Below, one piece after another: positions 36,801 through 47,712 of a stretch of 64,000 bases of DNA. Where the stretch lies: the NCBI GenBank assembly GCA_024752435.1, contig CP103037.1, positions 2,666,001 through 2,730,000 of the forward strand, written 5' to 3'. The position numbers were made by a program, and so were the translations under genes. The notes beneath the pieces were generated by a model. The model was not told the DNA's origin and did not search any database. It was given only the letters and a program-made list of their open reading frames with translations. How positions within the stretch are numbered: the first letter of the stretch is position 1; each line of letters begins with the position of its first letter. This stretch comes from Allantophomopsis cytisporea (Eukaryota > Ascomycota > Leotiomycetes > Phacidiales > Phacidiaceae).

Positions 36801-37350
36801 TTTGTTGGCCGTGATTCCTCTCGCAATGAGTTCGAGTTGGCGCTTCTGGAGCAAAGTTCGACATAATCGCAGACCAGGTTCGGAAAACTCGAGGATGTTG
36901 GATATTGACTTTAACAGAAGTGCAAGAACTGCAGGTACCGCTGACAAAAGAGATTCGTTATTCGATTGGGATGCAAAACTCCAGGTCTGCATGATATCTG
37001 ACAAGAAGACCGCGGTCTTGTCTTCTTCATCTTGAGGTTTTTGTGATAGAAAATATTCTCGAAGAATTGTGATTCTGTTCGGGTATTGCGGGTCTGATAA
37101 TCCTTCTAATAATGCCTTGAATGATTGGATTCCTATAGATTCAAGTCAGCATAACAATAACTAGAAAACAATGGGCCTTCTCACCATGCTTCGCTCGTCC
37201 AGCATCTTGATCGAAAGCTAAAAGCTGCTGTAGTTGTCGAGAAGATTGAATATCCTCAGCAGAAGTAGTGACATGTGCAATCTTCTGGCGTTTCTGATAT
37301 GCCTGCTCACCTCCCTCGGCCGGTGGATATGCGGGTCGTTTCCCAACCAT
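33885..37350 (-). CDS. URB1/NPA1-like ribosome biogenesis protein
   Basis: Exons 37350-37185 and 37132-33885 (intron 52 nt) encode 1,137 residues. The N-terminal domain (GIQSFKALLEGLSDPQYPNR, then RRKPSVRTNALRYLLAIIKF) fits Npa1/Urb1, a nucleolar scaffold of early 60S pre-ribosomal particles; the C-terminal region (VDMAIYHKRRVFEKLLSLYN) fits the URB1 C-terminal domain. The protein is helical throughout, as expected of HEAT-like repeats. A basic N-terminal segment (KRPAYPP, YQKRQKIAH) could be a nuclear signal. It is shorter than yeast Urb1 (about 1,760 residues) but in the range I expect for filamentous fungi. It starts 266 bp from the divergent DIB1 gene. Confidence 0.88.
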
Positions 37351-37616
37351 TTTGTATATTTTTCTTAGATTTAATGAGAACGATTGATTTGTTACTCAAA
37401 AAGTCAGCCCGAGCAAATATTCTGCCGGCAGAGCCCGCTTGTCCTCCAGCTTAATCAGGCTTAGAGCATCTGTTGGCGAAGTCCCCGCGAAAGTTCGAGT
37501 AAACTCCATGCCTTATCGTCACTTTCACCAACTCCGAATCATCAATACCAAGAAACTTAAATCTAGAGACCGCAATATTCTTTACTCGCAAGCACAACTC
37601 TACATATCATAAAAGA
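37351..37616. promoter_or_regulatory. Bidirectional promoter of URB1 and DIB1
   Basis: Only 266 bp separate the two divergent start codons, so both promoters must share it. It ends in a pyrimidine/CA-rich leader (CAAGCACAACTC) before DIB1. No clear TATA box is seen, as usual for housekeeping genes. Confidence 0.6.
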
Positions 37617-38105
37617 ATGGGTTCCGTCGTACTCCCACATCTTGTCACAGGATGGCACGTTGATCAGGCTATCATGTCTGAAGAAGAACGCCTTGTCGTC
37701 ATTCGTTTCGGTCGCGATTGGGAACCGGATTGCATGCGCCAGGACGAAGTCCTCTACCGTAAGTTCATGAACTTCAAACTATCTGATATAGGTCTCATAC
37801 TAATGTGCATCACAGGTATTGCTGACCGCGTCAAGAACTTTGCTGTGATCTACGTCTGCGATCTCGATCAGGTTCCAGACTTCAAGCAGATGTACGAACT
37901 CTACGACACAGTCACACTCATGTTCTTTTTCCGCAACAAACACATGATGTGCGATTTTGGTACCGGTAACAACAACAAACTGAACTGGGTTCTCGAAGAC
38001 AAGCAAGAACTGATCGATATCATCGAAACTATTTACCGTGGTGCCAAGAAGGGTCGTGGTCTGGTTGTTTCTCCAAAGGATTACTCTACAAGATACCGCT
38101 ACTAG
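37617..38105 (+). CDS. U5 snRNP protein Dib1/Dim1
   Basis: Exons 37617-37758 and 37816-38105 (intron 57 nt, multiple of three) encode 143 residues, the family length. Thioredoxin-fold protein of the U4/U6.U5 tri-snRNP, required for spliceosome activation. Nearly the whole conserved chain is visible: LPHLVTGWHVDQAI, EERLVVIRFGRDW, DRVKNFAVIYVCD, PDFKQMYELYD, MFFFRNKHMMCDFGTGNNNK and GRGLVVSPKDYSTRYRY at the C-terminus. The redox CxxC of true thioredoxins is absent, as expected. Retaining the intron would insert 19 residues without a stop, so naive ORF calling gives a 162-residue product. Confidence 0.97.
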   Translation: MGSVVLPHLVTGWHVDQAIMSEEERLVVIRFGRDWEPDCMRQDEVLYRKFMNFKLSDIGLILMCITGIADRVKNFAVIYVCDLDQVPDFKQMYELYDTVTLMFFFRNKHMMCDFGTGNNNKLNWVLEDKQELIDIIETIYRGAKKGRGLVVSPKDYSTRYRY

Positions 38106-39280
38106 TTACTGGAACCGCAGACGAGAACTGATTTTTTTGAGCGATGGATTTCTGGCGTAATGGAGGAGTTTTCAGAAAGATGGAAGGAGGAAGTCTAGTC
38201 GACACTTTATCAATGGGTTGGTCTCACAACATCGTCTTTTACTGAATCTTGAGATGCTAATGCGTGTGACGAGTGTGATAGCCCCCCTTTACTGCTCTTA
38301 TTATCTCAACTTACAGGTGGGTTCATTTGTTGATATTTTGCGTTTTCCTATCGCCATCTACATGCGTCCCACCAGTACTAACACAGCTTGATTTCCTGTA
38401 TAATTTTGATGAAGGGTACCTGTAACTCTCCCTCTGGTGATATGCCTTACTATGTAACCCTTTTACGGTAGTTCTCGATGTATACACGAAATGAATACTT
38501 GTTACAGATGTTGAAAGCGGTATCTTGTGACCTTATGCTAGGCTGAAAGAGCAAGCTTGGCAACTACAGTGTTATGTTTTGCTAAGAGACAACAAATGTA
38601 TGGTATAGTATCCATAAATCGATCAAAGAGCAAATGCGGGAGGTATAGTAACGTATGTAGTGATATATCACTAATGTTTTACGGCTCCCATCTTATTTAC
38701 TATATTTACTCAGCATTGTGCGTAGTCATCCTCGATCCATACTGCCTAGTACTGTAGCTCATATTGCTACAACTCTCATCCTTATTCTGTTCCCTTTGTC
38801 TTGCATTTTTGATAGGCCAAACTGGATATTCCACAATCACAACAGTACTTGTGTAGTAAATAGTCTTACATATTTTGTTTGCTTCTCTATTTATAGAAGG
38901 ATTTGCTTTTGAGGATCATTAAATTTCATTTTATATTCCTAATAGTTTAGAAATATTTTCAAAATAATGATGAGAAAATATTTCCGAATTAAAGCAAAAC
39001 TGATTTGTTCCAGCATATTCACAACAAAACATCTTGAAACCCAACAACTCCATTCAAGATTAGTAAAGTACCATCATTAACCCCCGCAAATAACAATTAC
39101 TTACACAGTACGTTCTCACCATAAGGCTCTATCATCACGAGAACCAAGCGGCCGCATACCCCTCACCAACCAATCACCAGCCCCACCCCTCCCAAAGAAA
39201 AAAAAATCTTCTCCAAATCCCCACCTTAACTTACCATTTTCATCACCTCAAATAAGCGCCCGAGCAAACAACAATAACCA
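38106..39280. other. 3' flank of DIB1, no gene seen
   Basis: AT-rich 1.2 kb ending in the tRNA pair. No coding region supported. Confidence 0.4.
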
Positions 39281-39395
39281 GGTCGCTTAGCTCAGTTGGT
39301 TAGAGCGTGGTGCTAATAAGCCTACATCTGGATTCCACCTTCAGATAGACGGTTGTGTAACGCCAAGGTCGCGAGTTCGACCCTCGTAGTGACCA
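39281..39395 (+). tRNA. tRNA-Ile(AAU), intron-containing, copy 1
   Basis: Acceptor arms GGTCGCT and AGTGACC pair, discriminator A; D-arm TAGCTCAGTTGGTTAGAGC; anticodon loop CTAATAA gives AAT; T-arm has GTTCGACCC. The intron 39319-39359 (41 nt) follows position 37 as in all eukaryotic nuclear tRNA introns. Mature length is 74 nt. Its exons are identical to the second copy. Confidence 0.96.
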
Positions 39396-39398
39396 TTC

Positions 39399-39413
39399 CT
39401 GTACAATGTACAG
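39399..39413. repeat. Perfect short palindrome between the tRNA genes
   Basis: CTGTACAATGTACAG has 7-bp arms around one base and lies in the 30-bp spacer. It could form a small hairpin in a joint transcript. Confidence 0.6.
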
Positions 39414-39425
39414 TTTCTCTTGACC

Positions 39426-39531
39426 GGTCGCTTAGCTCAGTTGGTTAGAGCGTGGTGCTAATAGGATCTTGCAGAGGATTCAGATACGCCAAGGTCGCGA
39501 GTTCGACCCTCGTAGTGACCATTTCTTTTTG
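39426..39531 (+). tRNA. tRNA-Ile(AAU), intron-containing, copy 2
   Basis: Same 74-nt mature sequence and anticodon AAT as copy 1, but the intron 39464-39485 is only 22 nt and unrelated in sequence. It starts 30 bp after copy 1 and is followed by a T run. Confidence 0.96.
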
Positions 39532-39535
39532 CTTT

Positions 39536-39540
39536 TGGAT
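39536..39540 (+). terminator. Pol III terminator after the tRNA pair
   Basis: TTTTT begins 5 nt after copy 2, with a further TTTT soon after. No run of four or more T occurs between the two tRNA genes. Confidence 0.75.
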
Positions 39541-39767
39541 GGGCTGAGGCTGCGGAACTGGAAAAGCTTTGTTTTTGCGGCATGTATGGAAGTGGCAGTT
39601 GTGGTGCGTGGGTGGGAATGGAAACTTGAGGCAAGTGGTTTCTTTTGTTGTGAATATCCAGGGATCATTTTATTATTTTTTGTCAGTCATTTGATCGAGT
39701 TATTGAAGAGTTTCAATCAAAGAGCATATCCTGATATTGCAGCTATGAACATGATCATGAGTCTACC

Positions 39768-41064
39768 TTAAGTCGAAGCCACTGGTGTCTTTGCCAGCAT
39801 ATCAGCAGCGTGTCCACTACCCAGAATACTGAACTCAGTATCGTTAATGTAGATAGTATTCACATCCCCTAAACTGGTAGGCGCGATGCTCAAGTCAGGT
39901 GTACCAAACTGCCATATTTGATCCGCAGCAACACTGGTATTTAGCACGATAGTAGACTGCCAAGGACCCTCGATATCAGTGTGGTTGTGGGGGAAGGGAA
40001 CACCGTATTCCTCGAGGACAACCGGTTTTCCAAGAGATTCCCCAACAGCATCGTGCTCAAGAATCCACGTGCTACCCCAAGTATATTCGTACCCCCAGGA
40101 GTTAGGATAAAGATGGAAGGTTCCGTAATCGAGGGTAGGGATTTCAAGATTCAGCGCAAAGTCCACGCCTTCGCCGCCACCGTACGCATACGATCCATCG
40201 CCAATATTATCAGCTGATGCGAACCAGCCCTCATCACCAAGCGTGACCAAGTGCGCCGAATCGAGAGATTTGATGTATGCACTGGTCGAGTTTGCCCAGT
40301 CGTATATGATGGACGTTGCGCATCCATTGCAGCGCGGTTCGTTAGCTAGTTCCCATGCAAATATGGCAGTTGAATTGGCATAACGGCTGACGACAGCTTC
40401 GATATATGCGCGGTAGGCGGTTTGAGATGTGCTGTCTGTGTACCAGGAGGTCGCCGAGCCTCCAAAAGCATTGGTGTAGGCTGCTATTCCGCCATAGTCG
40501 CTCCAGTTATTCACGAAATTGAGAACAAGCTTAACGCCGTGGGCTTCTGCTGAAGATACTAGATAATCCAAACGCTGAAGTCCATCTGTGCCGTAGTTGA
40601 TGTATGAGCCGGTGGAATTGAGGACTTGGAAGTAGACCTTATTGGGATCAGTTGTCCCTGTTGATGGGACGGTGTTCACGTCGCCGAAGCCCCAAACTCG
40701 AACGATCTTATATTGAGACTGATAATTTGAGCAAGTGAACATGATCTCGACGGATACACATTACTTACATCGGCGATCTCTTGCAGGGTAGTATCAATAT
40801 CGGTGTCGTTGCTGAGATGTCCAAGCCACCAGGCATTCGTTCCTAGACATATTAGGTTTCGATCTGAAGTACTCGAAAGGGCTTACCTGCGAAGTACTCC
40901 ACCGTTCCATCGATATTGAACAACCTTCCAGCTGTCGTCGCAATAGTGCTATTGGCGGCAGCAGCACGTGGTTGGGGAGTTGGAGCCTTCCTCCAGACAG
41001 CCACAGCTCCCACAAGATAAGCAGTCAAAAAGCTCGAAAGAGAGAGATATGATAAAAGCTTCAT
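39768..41064 (-). CDS. Secreted GH5 endo-1,4-beta-mannanase
   Basis: Exons 41064-40887, 40842-40769 and 40718-39768 (introns 44 and 50 nt) encode 400 residues. A signal peptide (MKLLSYLSLSSFLTAYLVGA) is followed by a GH5 barrel with FAGTNAWWLGHLSND, YKIVRVWGFGD, NNWSDYGG, the acid/base Glu in WELANEPRC, TFHLYP, and the nucleophile Glu in VVLEEYG. This is the pattern of fungal GH5_7 mannanases, which hydrolyse beta-mannan of plant hemicellulose outside the cell. Several N-x-S/T sites are present. No carbohydrate-binding module is seen. A related transglycosylase activity cannot be excluded. Divergent from SEC1 with 1.1 kb between. Confidence 0.9.
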
Positions 41065-42168
41065 AGCGGGTGAAGTAGCCGATTAATTGATGGTGGGATT
41101 GCGGGTTTGGTAGGGACCTTCTCCATCATATATAGATGTTTGAGACTAACCCTAACGACGAGCAGTGGTACAAGAACAAGAAGGATAAATTGAAGAGTAC
41201 AATTACCATTACAATACATGAACAAAACCGACCGGCCTAGTAATGTTTCTGAAGATCAGGCGAACGTGTGAAGTAAATGAAAACATCCGAGGACGACCAT
41301 TCTACCGGCCGGAGAGGGTATTTCCGTAGGGTAAAATGGCCCTGCAGAGAAAATGTAATATGAGCCCAATCATTCTGTATACCTTCTGGAAGAAGAAGTT
41401 GGACTTGAATATGCGTTTGAAAGTGCTGTATATTGTAGGGAATATGTTATTTGCCTAGAGGCATGAGTGGGGATGTGTTTCCAATATAATGAAAAGTGGT
41501 CTAATATATAGAAGAAAACTCGATGATTTGATTCGAGGGCTTTATTGATGCGAAAATACAAACCTCTCGATCTTACCTACCTTGTAGTTTGATGAATGTC
41601 GACATTTTGCCAGGGACGATAACTGTTGCCATCAACGCTGCTGCTGCTGCTTCAGTGCTCGAGTTCTTGACATGTCCAACTTGTTGCATCGGCGACAACG
41701 GATATGGTAGTGGTAGAAGTCCAGCAATGTCAAAGGCAGACATTCGTTTGACGAAGCGCCATGACTTTTTAATGGTGTTCTTTGTACTCTGTCCGTTTCA
41801 ATTGTTTTCTCAATATGTTACTGAAGACAAATGAAAGTTGTGAAGTTGTGAAGCTGTGGACTCGTGAAGATGGACCGAGGAATAACTGGCCTGGGGCGGT
41901 GGCGGATTAAGTACTCTCCGATGACCCGAATAGCTGGACTGCTTGTGCTGCTGTACGTAGTAGTACTCCGTGCCTACAGTATGTGCTACGAAACAAGCGG
42001 GCGCTTGATGCCCCTCCACTGTCTCATGCGCATCTCTGTCCAAATCAAACCACAAAGGCTTAGAGCTGTCGACAACTTTCTGCCACTACCTTCTGTCTTT
42101 TTTTTCTTCTTCAGCTTCAGCCTTGACTTCGAATATCTTCACAGCTCGGGGGGAAAGTGTAGCCCAAC
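41065..42168. other. Divergent intergenic region, mannanase and SEC1
   Basis: 1.1 kb that should contain both promoters. A CTT/TTC-rich tract precedes the SEC1 start, typical of fungal transcription start regions. No gene is seen. Confidence 0.5.
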
Positions 42169-44622
42169 ATGGGCGTTTCTGCTATTCAGGAGCAGCGCGA
42201 CAGTATGTTACTCCGCATTTCTGACCGATCAGAGCTCTGTCTGACCGCAACTTCTCCTTATAGCCATTCTGAATACAATCAAGAACATTACGAGGGGCGA
42301 TGTAAGAAATGCCAGAAGTCATCCAATTGAGAGGGAACTAACTGCTGTCCAGTGGAAAATCTTGGTGGTAGATACAGCTAGTCGCAAGATTATTGACAAT
42401 GTCGTCCGCGAAGATGATATTCTCAACGAGAACATCGCGAGTATGTTCATATAGAAAGCCGGAAATGCACTCGCTGACACAACGCAGACATTGTGCACAT
42501 CGAAGACAAAAGACCGATCGAGTCCGATATGGACGCCATCTATCTCTTGTCACCTGAACCTCGTATTGTTGATTGCCTGATGGCAGATCTAGAGCGGAGG
42601 AGATATAGGAAGGCATTCCTTGTTTGGACAGCTTTGTTGGACCCACAGATGCGGCGGCGTATAGATCAGTCGAATAATGCCAGAGAACAGCTTGCGGGGT
42701 TTGAGACGTTGTCAATAGACTACTATCCACGCGAATCACGACTCATCACGTTCCGCGATCCTTGGAGTTTTCCTATCCTCTACCACCCGGCTTGTAACGG
42801 ACTCGTTCGGAATCATATGCAACTGTTGGCCCAAAAAGTAAGTCGTTATCCATTACCATCTTACGATATGCTAACTTAGTATTTCTAGATCACTGGCATC
42901 TGTGTTTCTCTAGGCGAATACCCCAAAGTTCGATATTATAGACCTCGAAACCCGACTCACGAAGCCAGTGTATTGTGTACCCATCTTGCGCGATTTGTAC
43001 AAGACGAGCTCGACGCATACGCGCAGTTCAACGCCGATTTCCCACCTCCTACAAGTCGACCACAAGGCGTCTTGCTGATAACAGATCGATCTATGGACTT
43101 AGTGGCTCCTCTACTACATGAATTCACATATCAAGCCATGGCCCATGACCTACTCGATATTCAGGAGGAAACCGAGGATGGAAGAAAGGTTACTTATCGT
43201 ACCGAAATTCCAGGCGACAATGGCCCCGAAGTTAAGGACATGGAGATTGTAGAGGATGATGCTATCTGGACCGAGCACAGGCATAAACACATGAAGGACC
43301 TTGCGGGAGGTGAAATCAAGAGAGACTTCGAAAAATTCCTAGACGAACACCCTCAGTTTAGAGACACCGAAGCTGAAAACACAAATCTCAATACCATCAA
43401 GGACATGATGGCAGGATTGCCAAAATTCCAGAAGATGAAGGAACTATACTCATTGCATTTGACAATGGCGGCTGAGTGCATGGCTGTGTTTGGGCAGAAT
43501 GGACTTGCACCTCTTGCTGAGATCGAGCAAATGTTGGCCACAGGCCTTACGGAAGACTTCAAAAAGCCAGATAAGAACTGGTACATGGACCATGAATTCT
43601 GGACACAGTTTGATGGAAAAGAGTCCCCGTTGGCATACGAAGATCGATTCCGCCTTATTTTGCTATACATCCTATACAGAGACGGTGTTATACCTGAGGA
43701 TGTGGATCGCCTGTTGTCTTTTGCTCTTTTAAAACCAAGTGAGGCTGAGAGAGAGGGCTTGCAGAGAAATGAACTCAAAGAAATTGAGCGAGTCTCAAGA
43801 TATGCAAATTTCGCAACTGTTGCAAACCTTGATTTGCTGGGTGGCCGCACAATCAAAGCTTTAAAAGATACACGACAACCACTACAACCAGCTTTTGCAC
43901 ACAGGAATACTCCGATTCCTGGACTTGAAGATTACTCATTAGCACGCTATGAGCCAGCTGTAAAACGTATGCTCGATGAAGCCGCAAGAGGCGCACTGGA
44001 CCCTGTCATTTTCCCATACACGAAGCCACCTCTTGACAATGGAGAGTCCGAGATGATGGCTGCCCAAGCATCTCTTCGCAGCGCCAAGCCAACGTGGGCA
44101 CGAAATCGCATGTCTACGCTCGAGTCACGTCAGAGGGTGATTGTGTTTATGGCCGGAGGAGCTACTTACAGCGAGGCGCGCGCATGCTACGAGGCATCCA
44201 AGACGTCTGGCAAGGACATTTTCCTTGCTACGTCCCACATGCTGACGCCAGCTTCATTCATGGAACAGGCGGCTCAACTGAGTGCTCATAAGGAGACGCT
44301 CAATATTCCCGCCTGGCGCCCAAAGAAACCCGCTCCAGCTCACCTCTTCGAGCGTGAAGCGCCAAAACTCCAGCCGCCACCTCCAATGAGTTCGGCTGTG
44401 AGACCTAACACCGCGGCTGCTGGATCATCAGTAGCCAGGAAGGAACCGCCGATTGCGGCGATGGGAGCGATGAATCTCAGTACGAGCAACCTTGTTCCTG
44501 GAAATGGGCATGCAAACGGCGCGCCTGCTTCGCCTGCAGTTGATAAAAAGGGGAAGCTGATTAAACATCCGGAAGAGAAAGAAAAGAAAAAGAGACACTT
44601 CTTTGGGTCGAAGAAAAGCTAG
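42169..44622 (+). CDS. Sec1 family (SM) protein
   Basis: Exons 42169-42202, 42264-42301, 42353-42440, 42488-42837 and 42889-44622 (introns 47-61 nt) give 747 residues. Sec1/Munc18 proteins clasp the exocytic SNARE complex and are required for vesicle fusion at the plasma membrane. The N-terminus MGVSAIQEQRDTILNTIKN is typical, followed by WKILVVDTASRKII, DAIYLLSPEP, LITDRSMDLVAPLLHEFTYQ, YLPM-like domain 3 helices and the C-terminal VIVFMAGGATYSEARACYE. The last 100 residues are a Pro/Ala-rich, then Lys-rich disordered tail. The first exon is only 34 nt, so the start is easy to miss. Confidence 0.94.
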
Positions 44623-46544
44623 ATCAAAGGCTCGATCCGTTAAGGTCGTGGATGAGTGTAATTGTTGCAGGACATGTGTGGGTGTTCCAGAGGGCGTGTT
44701 GCATTGCATGGCGTTTTGAGGGATGATGTCACTTAGCGAATGGAAGGTGTTGGTAGATTGTGAGCATTTAAATTGAATTGATGACTTAATGTTGGTGGCC
44801 ATATGTCTGGTGAGAAAATGTTAGGCATGGATGACATGTCTATCGTATATTCCCTTGGGGCTCTCCCAAAGCTATATCGGTGCGTACCTTGCTATTCAAT
44901 TTGTTGTGGTTGTCTTCCATCTTAACTATTTAGGAGTGTGAGCGTGGTTAGGGAGTTTCCGTAGGCATATAAAAAGCTCTGATTTCATAAATCCTCAACG
45001 TCCTAGGGTGCAGAGTCAGCAATAGCTACTGGATAGGGGCAACGAAGCTGAAGCGAAACAATGTCGAAGAGAAAGGGAAAGTTTGAATGGGCCCTATTCA
45101 TAAGTAAATGCAATTACGCCAACAAATATCGAAAGCCAATTCATATCAATTAACAAACAATGAGATGGGAGCACTTGAGGGTGGTAGGAGGACAGATCGA
45201 GTCCGAAAGAGAATTCTGTATTGGAATTTTCTTTGACAAGCAACGGTTCCTTATCGCGCAGTTCCATCTCTTGCCAACTTGGAAGCCTTGAGTTCGATTT
45301 CCAGTATTTGCTTTTTTTGTTCTGATTGATTTGCATGCAAAAGCCCTTACTCCCTTATACTTCCAATCAATGGTTCGATTTCGAGTTAGTGAAGGATTTG
45401 TGAATAGTGAAAATATTACACATCGTATAACGTGTGTGAGTAAATCATTATCAGTAATGAAATTGTCTGAAATACTATGAAAATCTCAACAAATTCTCCT
45501 ATTGTAGAATACGGAGTATGTTGTATGTTGTCCTTTTCCCCCCACCGTTCGGAATACGAGCCATTTGAACCAACATGTCTGACACTCTCCTAACATCTAA
45601 AATGGATACTACTTTCAGATACTATTTTCAGTTTTGTACTTCACAAAGTGCCAAGACCTAGAGATTTGAAGTTATCTATTACGTACATAAGATAAGATCT
45701 CTATTACTATGTACTCCAATACCCCAGGCCAGACAATTTGACTTTCAATCTAAACGGCGGGTGTGGCGTAGCCAGCAAAGAGGTATCCACTAATTCCCCA
45801 CATAGCCCCTGAATCGGAAAATTGCCGGTCAACGGCACACATCGGCAGTCAACGGCCATAAGCAACATTTCATTTGCTATTGTGATGTTGTCCATTTTAA
45901 ATTGTCGATCCCTTCACAATTTCCACATTCATAAGATGACAGTGTGTGTTGCCACACTCACTCTGCAAATTGGCATCGTGTTAGTACCTGATAATAATAA
46001 TGTCGCTCTCAAGCATTGCCGGCCTAAGGTATTTTATTCTCAGAAATAAGGTATCACAATTTCAGGTTTCTTTTTGGTATTTTTGGGAGTTACATAGCAG
46101 CTAGTTAGGTGGGGATCGAGTGGACTTCTCGTATTCTAGAAACCATTTCAAGCACTAAGCCCCTACACTAACCTCATGTACCGCAGGTGTTCTAGACAGG
46201 CATGACGAGTGACTTGCAGTTCTAGCGTCTGTGGACCCAAAGCATAGCATGTATTTGTGTAGTTGTCTACTCCCATCCATGAGAACCTTACCCCAGTTCC
46301 GGCAGATGAACCATTAGAGCAGGGCTTAGCGTATGTGATCAAGCCATGGGATCTTGCAACGGGGAGATGATGCCTGTCACCGAGTTACGAATCGCATCGA
46401 GTGAGGGTGATCCTTCGTGTTCTCGAAGATCAGTTAGTGGCGACGATCTCTCGTATTTTGGAATCCACGTCTATGGAATCCTTATCTTGAGGGCATCAAT
46501 GGAAAATGAAAGGAGAATACTTAGATCTGGTGAGCATCATCAAG
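44623..46544. other. Intergenic, no gene seen
   Basis: 1.9 kb. A minus-strand frame of 80 codons at 45094-45336 and others have no recognisable motif. The right part forms the upstream region of the small secreted protein. Confidence 0.4.
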
Positions 46545-46551
46545 TATATAA
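46545..46551 (+). promoter_or_regulatory. TATA box of the small secreted protein gene
   Basis: TATATAA 132 bp before the ATG, followed by a CA/TC-rich leader (CTCATCATCAACTC). The spacing fits a strong, inducible fungal promoter. Confidence 0.55.
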
Positions 46552-46676
46552 GCATCGAAAGCAGCCACTGGATTCTCTCATCATCAACTCATTCTATCTC
46601 ATCAACATTCAGTAACACTCTTTCCAACACTTTCAAATCACTTTTAAAGTAATTTAATCCACTTACAACCGCAAAC

Positions 46677-47020
46677 ATGCAATTCAACTTCTCCATCCTT
46701 GCCCTCGCTGCTCTTGCCAGCTCCGTCGCTGCCACTGCCTACGACGACTGTGTCACCAAGTCCAACACCTGCCGCACTGCCGCTGACGCCAACATGTCCT
46801 ACTGTGCTTCTCAGTCCGAGCAGTGCTGCGACGCTGCCTACAAGAGCGCCAACTGCGTCATCGCCTCTCCAGCTTCTGACGAGGCTTGCTTCTCCGACTA
46901 CAGCAAGTGCTACACCGACTCGTAAGTTACACTTCCCTTCTCTTGCTAGAAATCTTCGGGAGAACAAAAGCTGACCAAGACAGTGGCGTCCCTGCTCCAT
47001 CCAGCTACCCAGCCAACTAA
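46677..47020 (+). CDS. Cysteine-rich small secreted protein
   Basis: Exons 46677-46921 and 46984-47020 (intron 62 nt) give 93 residues. A signal peptide (MQFNFSILALAALASSVAATA) precedes a mature chain of about 72 residues with eight cysteines in the order C, C, C, CC, C, C, C (YDDCVTKSNTC, SYCASQSEQCCDAAY, NCVI, ACFSDYSKC). This even number suggests four disulfides. The pattern NTCRTAADANMSYC resembles small secreted proteins common in plant-associated ascomycetes. Codon use is strongly biased to C-ending codons, a sign of high expression and unlike the flanks. Candidate effector or surface protein; no function is established. Confidence 0.88.
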
Positions 47021-47712
47021 GCTTTTCGAAGCTTACCGGGCCTTCAAAGTTGGACTATAAATCTGGCTTAGGGAGGCTCAATCAGATATGGGGGAAGCGA
47101 TTCAATGGGGGAATTGGCTGTTGAGATATAAGGGGGCGAGAAAATGGCTTTCAACATTTGTGCTGTACATATAATTTCAAATCGTTGGATGCCGCCTTTG
47201 AATTCCCTTGTGATTCTGAACTCGAATAGTGATATGATGAAATTGATCAATCCCTTTGCACAGCAAAAAGACGTTAGTCTTTAAAACCTGATAAATAGAT
47301 AGTTGTTGTAAAACACTTGGATTCTATCATAAATTCAATATCGTCTAACTATTAGTATGCACTTTTTAAGAGAGTGGATGTTTCCCTTACTTTGAAGATG
47401 CATTTCTGGTGGCAAATATTCACTGGCTAATCAGGGGGTTAGGGGATCTTAGGTTCCATTCCAACAAAACACCTCAAAGCCTTGGAAAAAGCATCTGAAT
47501 TATCACTAAGCATTATTTTGTTATAAATGAAAGCCAACAACACTGTCTTGAGCGCTGTATAAACGAATTCAACCGCCCATATATCGAATGCTTGATCTCG
47601 AGCGTTCTTTTAATTTAATTTTCCATGAGACCTCGGCATAGTTACACATACTTTGTGTTACTACCCAAATTATTCACACACGGAGCAGTAGAAGACACTC
47701 CGAAGTCCCCTC
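47021..47712. other. Convergent intergenic region
   Basis: About 690 bp of AT-rich sequence between the convergent secreted-protein and regulator genes. Nothing supported. Confidence 0.4.

Noticed and set aside
37759..37815. Unspliced 162-residue reading of DIB1
   Set aside because: The 57-nt segment has GTAAGT and CACAG ends; removing it restores the exact family sequence and length.
43353..43856. 167-codon minus-strand open frame
   Set aside because: Antisense to the conserved coding sequence of SEC1.
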